Shown one piece after another: positions 27,042 to 35,376 of a stretch of DNA of 64,000 nt (position 1 is its first letter; each line of letters begins with the position of its first letter). This stretch comes from Terribacillus aidingensis (lineage in GTDB: Bacteria; Bacillota; Bacilli; Bacillales; Amphibacillaceae), in the NCBI RefSeq assembly GCF_900215625.1, contig NZ_OBEK01000003.1, positions 124,001 through 188,000 on the forward strand. The letters are read 5' to 3'. The notes beneath the pieces are model-generated. The model was not told where the DNA came from, did no database searches, and worked only from the letters and a program-made list of their open reading frames with translations. A program made the translations under genes and the position numbers.

Positions 27042-27185
27042 ATGAGCAAGAGAAGTAAATCAAAACGTATAACAAGTCAAGGTGCACAATCGGTGAGGCA
27101 GCATGACGAGATCTTCGTTTACCGCGAACGCTTCAGCGATACGGTGAAGAAGCAAAAATCAGAAAGCCATAATGGAGGGTTTTAG
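27042..27185 (+). CDS. Very small basic protein, unknown function
   Basis: 47 residues: basic N-terminus MSKRSKSKRITSQG, centre DEIFVYRERFSDTVKK, end ESHNGGF. RBS GGAGGGG 6 bp upstream of ATG. The stop lies in the RBS region of the next gene (GGAGGGTTTTAG), so the two are coupled. Composition is like several tiny Bacillus proteins (for example YfhE type), without a confident match. Confidence 0.55.
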   Translation: MSKRSKSKRITSQGAQSVRQHDEIFVYRERFSDTVKKQKSESHNGGF

Positions 27186-27186
27186 G

Positions 27187-27354
27187 ATGGAAAACTTCTT
27201 CGAGAAAGCAAAACACAAAATGCAGAGCTTGACGAACAAGCCAAGTAAGGATGACTCTGCCACAGCGCAAGAGGCCATCCAATCTGCATACAATGATGCA
27301 ACTGCAGAAGAAAAGCAGAAATTGCAGGACTTCCAGCAGAAGCTCGACCAGTAA
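27187..27354 (+). CDS. Small helical protein, DUF3813-like
   Basis: 55 residues from ATG 27187, 7 bp after GGAGGG; an ATG five codons earlier is part of the previous gene's end. Entirely helical and charged: FFEKAKHKMQSLTNKP, then TAQEAIQSAYNDATAEEKQKLQDFQQKLDQ. The layout of two helices around a Ser/Asp turn recalls DUF3813; low confidence. Ends in a strong terminator. Confidence 0.55.
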   Translation: MENFFEKAKHKMQSLTNKPSKDDSATAQEAIQSAYNDATAEEKQKLQDFQQKLDQ

Positions 27355-27355
27355 C

Positions 27356-27394
27356 AAAAAGAGGCAGATCCGAGTATCGGATCTGCCTCTTTAC
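27356..27394 (+). terminator. Intrinsic terminator after the two small genes
   Basis: GAGGCAGATCCG / CGGATCTGCCTC 12-bp stem, loop AGTAT, T-rich tail. Confidence 0.9.
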
Positions 27395-27509
27395 TTCTTC
27401 TTCTTTTTTATAAACGATGAAGGTTTTATAAGATAATGATTTATTTTATATTCTTTTGCCTTCTCCACATGCCACAGCAGCACTCATTATAAGAGCGATT
27501 ATCCACTTG

Positions 27510-27773
27510 TTAGCAGATAATTTTCTCTTCATCAAGATGTAAGTGGTAACAATTGCCCAGGAAATAAATTAAATGAAACGCATTAAGCATCCGTTTATTC
27601 CACTTCACCTGTTTCAAGACTGGAATAAAGTCCACATTCATCAATAGTGTATAAACGCGGATACCTGTAAGCTGCTGACAAAGAAACATCCATTCGGATA
27701 ATATAAGACCAGCAATGCCGCCATCAGCAAGATTCTGACAAACAATCCAAACTTCTCCTTTTCCTTTGAGCAT
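27510..27773 (-). CDS. Possible small protein (87 residues), doubtful
   Basis: An open frame on the minus strand fills most of a 519-bp gap between plus-strand genes. It contains hydrophobic and aromatic runs (MLNAFHLIYFLGNCYHLHLD) and ends DEEKIIC. The RBS is weak (GACGGACGGG) and there is no terminator or recognised domain. It may be a real orphan gene or chance; apart from it the gap 27395-27873 shows only A+T-rich sequence and the promoter of the next gene. Confidence 0.3.
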   Translation of the reverse strand: MLKGKGEVWIVCQNLADGGIAGLILSEWMFLCQQLTGIRVYTLLMNVDFIPVLKQVKWNKRMLNAFHLIYFLGNCYHLHLDEEKIIC

Positions 27774-27873
27774 ACCCGTCCGTCCCTGTAATCGAGCTAG
27801 ATATTTCTCGCTTTTTTAAATGTTGTCTATCTGCTATGATAGGAATAAGTATGGACGCTAGGAGGTCAAGAGC

Positions 27874-28137
27874 ATGAGTATTAGAGTGGAAAATACCCCG
27901 AATCCGAATGCAAAGAAATTTACAACTGATAAAATGATTTTTGAAGGGAATGGCAGTGTTTCTGTTATGCCTGGACAAACGAGTGAATACGACATCATGA
28001 ATCAGCTGATGACAGTTGAAGGTGTCGATAATGTATTCGGCTTCCAAAACTTCATTACAATTAACAAGCTGCCGAACGCAGATTGGGACGCACTTTCTGC
28101 AAAAGTCGTCGCCGTAATGGAAGAAGCAGGCTATTAA
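27874..28137 (+). CDS. Nfu N-terminal-domain protein
   Basis: 87 residues. ENTPNPNAKKFTTD and the end LPNADWDALSAKVVAVMEEAG match the Nfu_N (PF08712) domain found at the N-terminus of Fe-S scaffold NFU proteins, here stand-alone and lacking the CxxC NifU C-domain. A role in Fe-S metabolism is likely but unproven. RBS AGGAGGTC. Shares a terminator with yitT. Confidence 0.85.
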   Translation: MSIRVENTPNPNAKKFTTDKMIFEGNGSVSVMPGQTSEYDIMNQLMTVEGVDNVFGFQNFITINKLPNADWDALSAKVVAVMEEAGY

Positions 28138-28173
28138 AAAGCTGAGGAGCTACTATATGCTCCTCAGCTTTTA
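28136..28173. terminator. Bidirectional terminator between the Nfu_N gene and yitT
   Basis: AAAAGCTGAGGAGC / GCTCCTCAGCTTTT arms with loop TACTATAT. Confidence 0.92.
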
Positions 28174-29019
28174 TTTGTCTTTCCGGAAGAAACCGTAAAT
28201 ACCTGCTGTCTCGACAACGTTCATGAAAGCAGCCGGATCCACTTCTTTGATGATATGCTCTAAATCATACAATTCATAACGTGTAATCACGAGCATCAGC
28301 ATATTTTTATCTTGTTTTGTGTAACCGCCTCGAACTGGAATAACTGTAATGCCGCGAACCATCTTGTTGTAGATAGCTTGCTGCAGCTCGTCCGCCTGAG
28401 AGGTGACAATCATAGCAGTTACTTTTTCATAACGCGTATGAATGGCATCAATGACTCGAGTAGAAACATACAAGGTAACGAGCGTATACAAGGCATTGGC
28501 GGGCTCATTAAGCAGGCCAGCCAGAAGAATAATGATTCCATTTAACATGAGGAAGTAAGTACCGACAGGTCTATCTTTCAGGCGAGACAGAATCATGACA
28601 ACAATGTCCATCCCTCCAGTAGAAGCACCCCACTTCAATGTAAGACCAACACCCACACCAGCAATTACTCCGCCAAACACTGCGTTTAGGATAATATCAT
28701 CTGAAAGCGCGTGAATCGGCAGCAGCTCCAGCATGACAGTCATACAAGCAACAGAAAAGAGGCTGTAGATCGTAAAGCCTTTTCCTACCTTCATCCAGCC
28801 TAAAATAGCTACTGGAACATTTAATAGGAAGAGCCAGATACCCGTCCCAATCGCAGTGGTTCCAACTACTTGCGCAAAGAAATCATATAATAGCTGTGCA
28901 GCACCGGTAAACCCGCTGCCATATACACTTGCAGGTATTAGAAAGAAATTTAATGCGACCGCGTTTAGCAGGGCGCCGAATATAACAACAATAATTCGTT
29001 TCACTTCAAAATAAAACAA
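28171..29019 (-). CDS. YitT-family membrane protein (DUF161-DUF2179)
   Basis: 282 residues from a TTG start (29019) with a perfect AAGGAGG 7 bp upstream. Five to six TM helices (ALLNAVALNFFLIPASVYGSG, GTGIWLFLLNVPVAILGW and more), then a cytoplasmic DUF2179 domain (YEKVTAMIVTSQADELQ, VRGGYTKQDKNMLMLVITR). Function unknown; the family is common and multi-copy in Bacilli. The DUF2179 domain is likely ligand-binding. Confidence 0.88.
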   Translation of the reverse strand: MFYFEVKRIIVVIFGALLNAVALNFFLIPASVYGSGFTGAAQLLYDFFAQVVGTTAIGTGIWLFLLNVPVAILGWMKVGKGFTIYSLFSVACMTVMLELLPIHALSDDIILNAVFGGVIAGVGVGLTLKWGASTGGMDIVVMILSRLKDRPVGTYFLMLNGIIILLAGLLNEPANALYTLVTLYVSTRVIDAIHTRYEKVTAMIVTSQADELQQAIYNKMVRGITVIPVRGGYTKQDKNMLMLVITRYELYDLEHIIKEVDPAAFMNVVETAGIYGFFRKDK

Positions 29020-29045
29020 CTATGTACCTCCTTCTAAAACACTCA

Positions 29046-29090
29046 TAAAAAAGCTTGCGCAGAACAGCAGAAAGCTATTCCTGCGCCAAG
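29046..29090 (-). terminator. Terminator of asnO
   Basis: CTTGGCGCAG / CTGCGCAAG arms with one bulge and a TTTTTT tail on the minus strand, 80 bp after asnO. Confidence 0.65.
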
Positions 29091-29169
29091 CCTGCGAATC
29101 ATTATAGCGAAAATGAAAGCAAAAGAAAATAGTTTTATTATGTAAGGAGCAAAAAAGCTCCCTGCTCGA

Positions 29170-31017
29170 TCATGCGCGTATTTTTACATTATAATGACGC
29201 AGCCAGTAATCGATTTGTGCCAAATGCGCCAGCAGCTGTGGTCCTGTCATCAATTGACCAAACCAAGGTGCCGTCACATCCTGTCCCTTGCTTTTCACAA
29301 GCGCCTCAATTTCTTGACGGTCGAACAGATCGAATAATCTCGCATCCTTATCTCGTAAAATTTCTCCCATCCATTTGACAACGGCTGCCGTATACACTGG
29401 ATTATGTGTTTTCGGATAAGGACTCTTCTTCCGGTAAAGCACCTCATCTGGCAAAATACCTTCCAGGGCCTTTCGCAAAATGCCCTTCTCCTTATTCCCA
29501 TGTGTTTTTATTTCCCACGGTATGTTCCACACATATTCCACTAAACGGTGATCACTAAACGGAACACGTGCCTCAAAACTTGCTCCCATGCTCATCCGGT
29601 CTTTCCTGTCGAGCAATGTCGGCATGAACCATTGCATATTCAAATAAAACATCTGTCTTCGCTTCGCTGCTTCTGCTTCCTCGCCTGGCAGCTGCGGTGT
29701 TTCATCAATAGTAGCTTGGTATCTGCTGAGCATATACCCGTGTAAATCTAGATCTTGCTGCCATTCTTTTTTTAGCAGGTTGTTTCGGACTTGTGCGGAT
29801 CGAATCCATGGGAAGCCCTCTCTGTTGAGATCTTCTTCCCGATAAAACCACGGATAGCCGCCAAAAATTTCATCGGCACATTCCCCGGATAAAGCTACAG
29901 TCACATCTTCTTTAATACGTCCGCAAAACCAGAATAAGGAAGCATCCACGTCTGCCATACCTGGGAGATCGCGAAGTATTGTTGCTTCTTTTAGCGAATC
30001 AGCGAGCAACTGATTATCCATCACATGTGTCGTATGATGAGTTCCGAAATCTTTTTGCATCTTTTTCACGAAGGTCTGATCGCTCTCGGGCTGGAATTCA
30101 TTTTTCTGAAAGTAGGTGTCATTGCCATCAAAGTCGATGGAGAATGTAGACAACTGCCCTTTGCCTGTTTCTTTATAGTGATTTGCTGCAATCGCAGTTA
30201 TGGCGCTGGAATCAACTCCGCCGGAAAGGAACGTGCCAAGCGGTACATCCGAAACGAGCTGCCTTACTACAGCATCTGTCAGCAGCTCACGCACAGTTGC
30301 TGCTGTTTCCTCTATGGAGTCGGTGTGCTCTTTGCTATCGACATTCCAATAACGCGTCAGTTTCAAACCGTTTCGGTCGAACTTCCCAACATGACCTGCT
30401 CGCAGTTCGTTGATGTCTTTAAAAACGCCATGACCAGGTGTCCGGGATGGACCAAGTGAGAGAACTTCGGAAAGACCATCTTGATCCAGAACAGCCTCTA
30501 CTTCAGGATGAGCAAGAATTGCTTTTATTTCCGATCCAATTAAGAGTCCGCCATCTTGTTCCATGTAAAAGAAAGGCTTTACCCCTAATCTGTCTCTGGC
30601 AAAGAAAAGTGTTTCTGATTTGTCATGCCAAATAGCGAAAGCAAAAATACCGTTAAATTTTTCAACACACGCTTCCTGCCATTCGATATAACTCTTTAGC
30701 AACACTTCCGTGTCAGAATGTCCTTGGAAAGTCCACCCGCGCTGCTGCAATTCTTTGCGGATATCTTCCGTGTTGTAAAGCTCTCCATTATAAACCAATG
30801 TATAAGTACCGCGTCCATCGGTGTACTGCATCGGCTGCTTGCCGCCTGCAGCATCTACCACGATTAGTCGTCTATGTCCGAACAACACATGTGACGCACC
30901 CCAATCGTTATACTCATCTGGTCCTCTTTTTGATAAAGTCTGTGCCATTTTTTGAATCACAGGCTGTTCTCGTGTCAGGTTTCTTTTAAAGTTAATCCAC
31001 CCAGTAATACCGCACAT
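29170..31017 (-). CDS. asnO: Glutamine-hydrolysing asparagine synthetase AsnO
   Basis: 615 residues, close to B. subtilis AsnO (YisO). N-terminal class II glutaminase with Cys2 nucleophile (MCGITGWINF), C-terminal synthetase with PP-loop FLSGGVDSSAI and GECADEIFGGYPWF. It makes Asn from Asp using ATP and Gln. B. subtilis AsnO is the sporulation-linked member of three paralogues; the neighbouring yisL-like gene supports this assignment. Confidence 0.92.
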   Translation of the reverse strand: MCGITGWINFKRNLTREQPVIQKMAQTLSKRGPDEYNDWGASHVLFGHRRLIVVDAAGGKQPMQYTDGRGTYTLVYNGELYNTEDIRKELQQRGWTFQGHSDTEVLLKSYIEWQEACVEKFNGIFAFAIWHDKSETLFFARDRLGVKPFFYMEQDGGLLIGSEIKAILAHPEVEAVLDQDGLSEVLSLGPSRTPGHGVFKDINELRAGHVGKFDRNGLKLTRYWNVDSKEHTDSIEETAATVRELLTDAVVRQLVSDVPLGTFLSGGVDSSAITAIAANHYKETGKGQLSTFSIDFDGNDTYFQKNEFQPESDQTFVKKMQKDFGTHHTTHVMDNQLLADSLKEATILRDLPGMADVDASLFWFCGRIKEDVTVALSGECADEIFGGYPWFYREEDLNREGFPWIRSAQVRNNLLKKEWQQDLDLHGYMLSRYQATIDETPQLPGEEAEAAKRRQMFYLNMQWFMPTLLDRKDRMSMGASFEARVPFSDHRLVEYVWNIPWEIKTHGNKEKGILRKALEGILPDEVLYRKKSPYPKTHNPVYTAAVVKWMGEILRDKDARLFDLFDRQEIEALVKSKGQDVTAPWFGQLMTGPQLLAHLAQIDYWLRHYNVKIRA

Positions 31018-31105
31018 TTTGCCGCTCTACTCCTTTACTCGCCGATTTCATCTCAATAGCCGTTACTTCTACAACATATGAAAAGCGGCGATAAACGTGA
31101 GTATT

Positions 31106-31131
31106 GAAAAAAGCCTGCCATAAATGGCAGA
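31106..31131 (-). terminator. Intrinsic terminator of yisL
   Basis: CTGCCAT / ATGGCAG arms, two-base loop, then GCTTTTTT on the minus strand. Confidence 0.8.
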
Positions 31132-31132
31132 C

Positions 31133-31516
31133 TTATGCAGGCAAAAATCCCATCGGCAAAATACCGAAGCCAAGCAGCAGTGTAAGCACAAGTGCGATGA
31201 AAAAGATGATCCACCATGCTTTTGCTGATTTTTCTTTTTTCATTTTGACTAAGATCATTTCCATGCAGACAACAACAATCAAGCCAGCAATACCTTTAAT
31301 GATTGCTTGGACAGTAAAGGAAGATCCAGATGCGTCAAAGTATCTCCATAATAATACAAAGCCGGTATACAAGATGACTAAATAGTCCAAGCGCAGAATC
31401 ATGTGCGGAATCGTTGCTTGTTTGCTTTTTTTCTCGTTGTACAGAACAAGTGCCGCAAAGAAGAGCACTATTCCGAGGCCCCAGCCAATAATATGAGTCA
31501 ATATTATAGCGTCCAT
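31133..31516 (-). CDS. yisL: UPF0344 membrane protein YisL
   Basis: 127 residues from ATG 31516 (MDAIILTHIIGWGLG), which has AAAGGAGG about 7 bp upstream; the longer frame begins at a weaker site. Four TM helices, with the conserved THIIGWGLGIVLF start and HMILRLDYLVILYTG block of the YisL/UPF0344 (DUF1516) family. Function unknown. Confidence 0.88.
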   Translation of the reverse strand: MDAIILTHIIGWGLGIVLFFAALVLYNEKKSKQATIPHMILRLDYLVILYTGFVLLWRYFDASGSSFTVQAIIKGIAGLIVVVCMEMILVKMKKEKSAKAWWIIFFIALVLTLLLGFGILPMGFLPA

Positions 31517-31575
31517 TATGTACCTCCTTTTGAACAATTCGTTCCTATCATACCATGATTCCCTTTAATTCGGCA

Positions 31576-32781
31576 TCAAGACACCCGCTGCATCTTTTTC
31601 TTTCGCAATGGCTGTATTTTTCCGTATGTCAGTATACGCCACAGCCACTCCACAGGTCCGAATGTATAATACCGGAACCAAATCCGGCTTCCAATTACTT
31701 GAAGGACGAATACACCTAAAACAAAAGCAACAAAGCCAATCAAAGAGAAAGATGCGTATAATCCAAAACCTACATTATAAAACAGGAAGAACATGAAGAC
31801 GGATTGGAACAAGTAATTAGATAATGACATACGCCCCACATAGCTGAGCTGATGTGCAATCCAGCTGAAAACAGGCAGCCGAGACACAAGCGTGATGATT
31901 GAGAGGTAGAACAACGCACAGGCAGGTCCTCCGATGGAATCTTGTGCAATACTCAGCCAAAGCGGCGCACCAATTAAGTATGGGCCAGCCTTGAAGATAA
32001 GGAAAATACCTCCCGTAATAACCGTGAACCAGATTAGCTTACGTCGATTTGCTACAGGGTCATGCAGCAGCTTCGTGCGCGCAAGGTAAGCGCCGAGCAT
32101 CAGCAGCGGTAAAATCATGAAGATACTTGAAATAATACCTATGCTATTTGTGCTTGACCAGTCTATCCAGTTTTGCTGAAGAATATCTCCATAGGACCCA
32201 TGTCCGTAAGCAGCAAGTTTGTTTGGTATATCCATAGATTCAACCATGTACGCATCCAGCTCGCCTTCTGGCAGAAGTGAACCTAGAAGCGAACTCAATG
32301 TTAACAATATGACAACCGGTATTAACAGAATCGGAATCATCATCAGTAACACCCATCTTGGGGTATAAAGAAAAGGAATGAGCAATAAACCTAAAATTGC
32401 ATATGTAAACAAAATATCTCCATGCCAGATGAGAAACGCATGGATAGAACCTAAAACGAGCAGTACGAGCATTCGTCTGCTCAAAAACCAGCCTGGTCTG
32501 ATGCCATCTCGTTTTCGGCTGTCAAAAATAAGCTGCATTCCGAAGCCGAAGAGGATGGAAAACAACGTATAAAAACTAGCCTGGAAAAAGATATCGATGC
32601 CGCCGAGTAAAAAGTTATCAAGTGCTGAATTCCATTCTGGCGAATTCATCCCTGGCATATAGTAAGGAGATCCGAATGATGGTGCGTTCACCATAAAGAT
32701 ACCAAGAATAGCTGCTCCTCTTGCTGCGTCAATCCAGTTCAAGCGCTTTGTCTGCGGCATTGCGCGTAACTTTTCGTTCAT
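31576..32781 (-). CDS. DUF418 multi-pass membrane protein
   Basis: 401 residues, about ten TM helices. N-terminal RLNWIDAARGAAILGIFMVN is the heparan-alpha-glucosaminide acetyltransferase-like start, and the C-terminal GRMSLSNYLFQSVFMFFLF and GPVEWLWRILTYG blocks define DUF418. Related to B. subtilis YeiB/YxaH-type proteins; probably an acyl transfer enzyme for envelope material, not proven. Stands alone between yisL and the yvbH-like gene. Confidence 0.85.
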   Translation of the reverse strand: MNEKLRAMPQTKRLNWIDAARGAAILGIFMVNAPSFGSPYYMPGMNSPEWNSALDNFLLGGIDIFFQASFYTLFSILFGFGMQLIFDSRKRDGIRPGWFLSRRMLVLLVLGSIHAFLIWHGDILFTYAILGLLLIPFLYTPRWVLLMMIPILLIPVVILLTLSSLLGSLLPEGELDAYMVESMDIPNKLAAYGHGSYGDILQQNWIDWSSTNSIGIISSIFMILPLLMLGAYLARTKLLHDPVANRRKLIWFTVITGGIFLIFKAGPYLIGAPLWLSIAQDSIGGPACALFYLSIITLVSRLPVFSWIAHQLSYVGRMSLSNYLFQSVFMFFLFYNVGFGLYASFSLIGFVAFVLGVFVLQVIGSRIWFRYYTFGPVEWLWRILTYGKIQPLRKKKMQRVS

Positions 32782-32905
32782 GTGTTTCCGCCTTCCGTAT
32801 TCATATTAGTCCAGATGCACCATTTCGGAAAAATAGATGGATACAAGCTGTCAGAATTGCTAAAATTAGTATATCACATACTTGCGCAGCAGAGAGGATT
32901 GTTTT

Positions 32906-33520
32906 ATGTTTAAAAAACTAGCTTCAGATGCTTTAGGTCTATCCGATATCGGCACGATTATATCGCCTAGTGATTATGATAAAACAGATGCCGATGACTA
33001 TGTAATGAATGAAGATAATGAAAAAATCTACTTCCTTATTAAAACGAGACAAGACGAATACTGTTTTACTAATCTATCCATCATCCATGTAGATGGAGAA
33101 AGCGCTGTTTCCTCTAAGCGCACACTGCGCCGTTACCCATACATGCAGCACCGTATCAGCAATGTTTATTTAGAAACAGCTGGAAAGGTAGACTTAGATA
33201 TCGAAATTAAATTTACAATTGACGGTCAGGCAATCAGCATTGATGTGAAAAAAGACCAAATCGATCAGTTGAAAGACTTGTACAAAGCTTTACTGCGTAT
33301 TGCCGAAATCAATTATGAAAACAGCTTGTATACAGATATGGCACATACGAGCCTCGATAAAGCTGCTGCTATCCTCCAGCAATCCCGCTACACGGATGGG
33401 ACGTTGGACGATACATACAAAAAACTTACCGAATTTGGCTTTGAATGGTTGTCTTCTACCAAAGATAAATACCACACTCATGACTTTGGTTCCGTTTATG
33501 AGAAATATATCAACAACTAA
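32906..33520 (+). CDS. YvbH-like bacterial PH-domain protein
   Basis: 204 residues from ATG 32906 (MFKKLASDALGLSDIGTII). The N-terminal 125 residues form a bPH (DUF1696) domain (EKIYFLIKTRQDEYCFTNLSI, 15 to 20 residue strands), and the C-terminus a helical YvbH-type oligomerisation region (LDKAAAILQQSRYTDGTLDDTYKKL in part). Function unknown; stress-related roles are proposed for family members. Divergent from the DUF418 gene. Confidence 0.85.
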   Translation: MFKKLASDALGLSDIGTIISPSDYDKTDADDYVMNEDNEKIYFLIKTRQDEYCFTNLSIIHVDGESAVSSKRTLRRYPYMQHRISNVYLETAGKVDLDIEIKFTIDGQAISIDVKKDQIDQLKDLYKALLRIAEINYENSLYTDMAHTSLDKAAAILQQSRYTDGTLDDTYKKLTEFGFEWLSSTKDKYHTHDFGSVYEKYINN

Positions 33521-33560
33521 AAAGAAGTGACTCGCACGTTGCGGGTCACTCCTTTTTTGT
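33518..33560. terminator. Bidirectional terminator
   Basis: AGTGACTCGCA / TGCGGGTCACT arms (one wobble), loop CGT, T-run; shared by the yvbH-like gene and the GNAT gene. Confidence 0.88.
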
Positions 33561-33836
33561 TTAGAGCGGTCCTTCCCAAAATCCATCGTATTTCTTATCA
33601 GAACTGAGCACTTGATGAGCGAATGTGCATACAGGAATGATTTGTTTGTCTTGTTTTTTCGCATAATCAACTACATGATCTATTAATTGGGTGCCAAGGC
33701 CGTCACCTTGCAGTTTCTCTTTAACTAACGTATGTTCAATCACAATATCATCCGTTTCTCGAAAAGACACTTCCGCATCCGGTTCTTCCCCGTTCCCGAC
33801 AAAGAAACGTCCGTCCTCTTGTTTTATATTAGCCAT
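33561..33836 (-). CDS. Minimal GNAT-type acetyltransferase (YjdJ-like)
   Basis: 91 residues, the short GCN5-related class (PF14542). It has VKEKLQGDGLGTQLIDHVVDYAKKQ (acetyl-CoA loop QGDGLG) and IIPVCTFAHQVLSSDKKY (conserved Cys). Substrate unknown; relatives act on small molecules or protein N-termini. RBS GGAGGCTG. Confidence 0.88.
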   Translation of the reverse strand: MANIKQEDGRFFVGNGEEPDAEVSFRETDDIVIEHTLVKEKLQGDGLGTQLIDHVVDYAKKQDKQIIPVCTFAHQVLSSDKKYDGFWEGPL

Positions 33837-33974
33837 TCTTCAGCCTCCTTTTTCTCCTTCTTCTTTTACTCTACCCCCCTATTCTGACAGGTATGCATCT
33901 TGTCAATTCTGGTTTGGAATTTGTTTAATATGGGAAAGGTTAAAAGAATAACAACAATGAGAGAGGCGCCTTTT

Positions 33975-35336
33975 ATGCTTACCAAACTATTACCAAGATC
34001 GGTACGAAAAATTTTACATATGTCGCACAGACAGCGTAAGCACGAATTGCAGCAAAATTTATGGCTGATGCCGACTATATATATATTAGGAACATTGCTT
34101 CTCGTCTCCATCCCATTATTATTGGATCTTGTTTTAAACTTACCTTACTATACAACGGGATTTTTTAATGCTTCTGCTTCCAACACAGGGACACTCGTTA
34201 GTGTGTTAGTGAGCGGTACCTTACTGCTTGCTGCTTATACGCTTAACTCTATTCTCGTTGTGCTGACAAGTTTCAGCTCAGAGTATTCACCTCGGATGCT
34301 ATTCAACTTTATATCTGATCGTACAACGCAGCATATTTTAGGGCTTTTCTATGGAAGTTTCGTTTTTATGCTCATCTCATTCCTCTTTGTCACGAATAGC
34401 TCCAGGGATTATTTCACGGCTGTTCCGATAGCTTGTACACTCGTTACACTGGCAGCGGTTATCGGCTTCACTATTTTCGTAAACCACACGACAAATTGGA
34501 TGCAGCTCCATAATATTGTAGAAGCTATGAAAGATGAGTCAGAAAAGATTATCAAGTCTACAATAATTGATGAGCTGGAACCTTATCGAGCCGATGAACC
34601 GGGATATACATTTGAGGATTATCCTGCTTATACCTATAAAGCTTCCAAAGCAGGATATATTCAGCTCATTAATTTTAAAGACATGATTAAACACGCAAAA
34701 GAAGATAATATCGTTGTTAAACTGGAAGCAAAATCAGGGGATTTTGTCCTTAACGGCAACTGTTTATTCAGTTACCGGGGTCCCGGAGCACAAGATTTGA
34801 AGGTTGAGAAATACAGTAAGCTTATCCAAGTCGGACATAAAAGATCCGAAATCCAAGACGTCGAAATGAGTATGAATAAATTAAGCGAAGTTGCGATTAA
34901 ATCAATCGGGAATGATGATCCCACTTCCGCTATCAACACCTTCCATCAAATGGCGGTATTAATGATCAACATGGATGCGTCTACTACTCTGCATCCTTAT
35001 CTTCAAGATGATGAAGAACAGACACGTGTCGTCTATAATTCTGTCACTTTCTCCACCTATTTGTATGAAGGGTTTGGGAGAATCCGTCATTATGCAGGAG
35101 AAGATTATCTACTTATCATTGAGATGATGCAGATATTCATTCGATTAACCGACTCTATTTCAGAGAAAAATTACGCAGTCATTTGGGAATTTGCCAAAGA
35201 TACGGTGTATAATGTTCCAAGTTCCGCTTTCTTTCAAGCCGATCGCACCCGCTTACTCCAAAACATGAAGGAATTGGCTGATGCCACCGGATATACAATG
35301 GATTATTATGAGTTGGAACGCTACCTGAAAAACTAA
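33975..35336 (+). CDS. DUF2254 membrane protein
   Basis: 453 residues if translation starts at ATG 33975 (MLTKLLPRSV); in-frame ATGs at 33930 and 33957 are possible but lack better ribosome sites. Four TM helices (about 35-55, 75-97, 120-142, 150-170) precede a large soluble part containing VVKLEAKSGDFVLNGNCLF and DPTSAINTFHQMAVLMINM, the DUF2254 signature (DPxTAxNxxxxL type). Unknown function, possibly a channel or sensor. Ends in a strong terminator. Confidence 0.82.
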   Translation: MLTKLLPRSVRKILHMSHRQRKHELQQNLWLMPTIYILGTLLLVSIPLLLDLVLNLPYYTTGFFNASASNTGTLVSVLVSGTLLLAAYTLNSILVVLTSFSSEYSPRMLFNFISDRTTQHILGLFYGSFVFMLISFLFVTNSSRDYFTAVPIACTLVTLAAVIGFTIFVNHTTNWMQLHNIVEAMKDESEKIIKSTIIDELEPYRADEPGYTFEDYPAYTYKASKAGYIQLINFKDMIKHAKEDNIVVKLEAKSGDFVLNGNCLFSYRGPGAQDLKVEKYSKLIQVGHKRSEIQDVEMSMNKLSEVAIKSIGNDDPTSAINTFHQMAVLMINMDASTTLHPYLQDDEEQTRVVYNSVTFSTYLYEGFGRIRHYAGEDYLLIIEMMQIFIRLTDSISEKNYAVIWEFAKDTVYNVPSSAFFQADRTRLLQNMKELADATGYTMDYYELERYLKN

Positions 35337-35340
35337 TTAT

Positions 35341-35376
35341 AAAGGAGACAGCATGCGATGCTGTCTCCTTTTTTTA
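35341..35376. terminator. Bidirectional terminator between the DUF2254 gene and addA
   Basis: AAAGGAGACAGCA / TGCTGTCTCCTTT arms with loop TGCGA-like and T-run. Confidence 0.92.
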
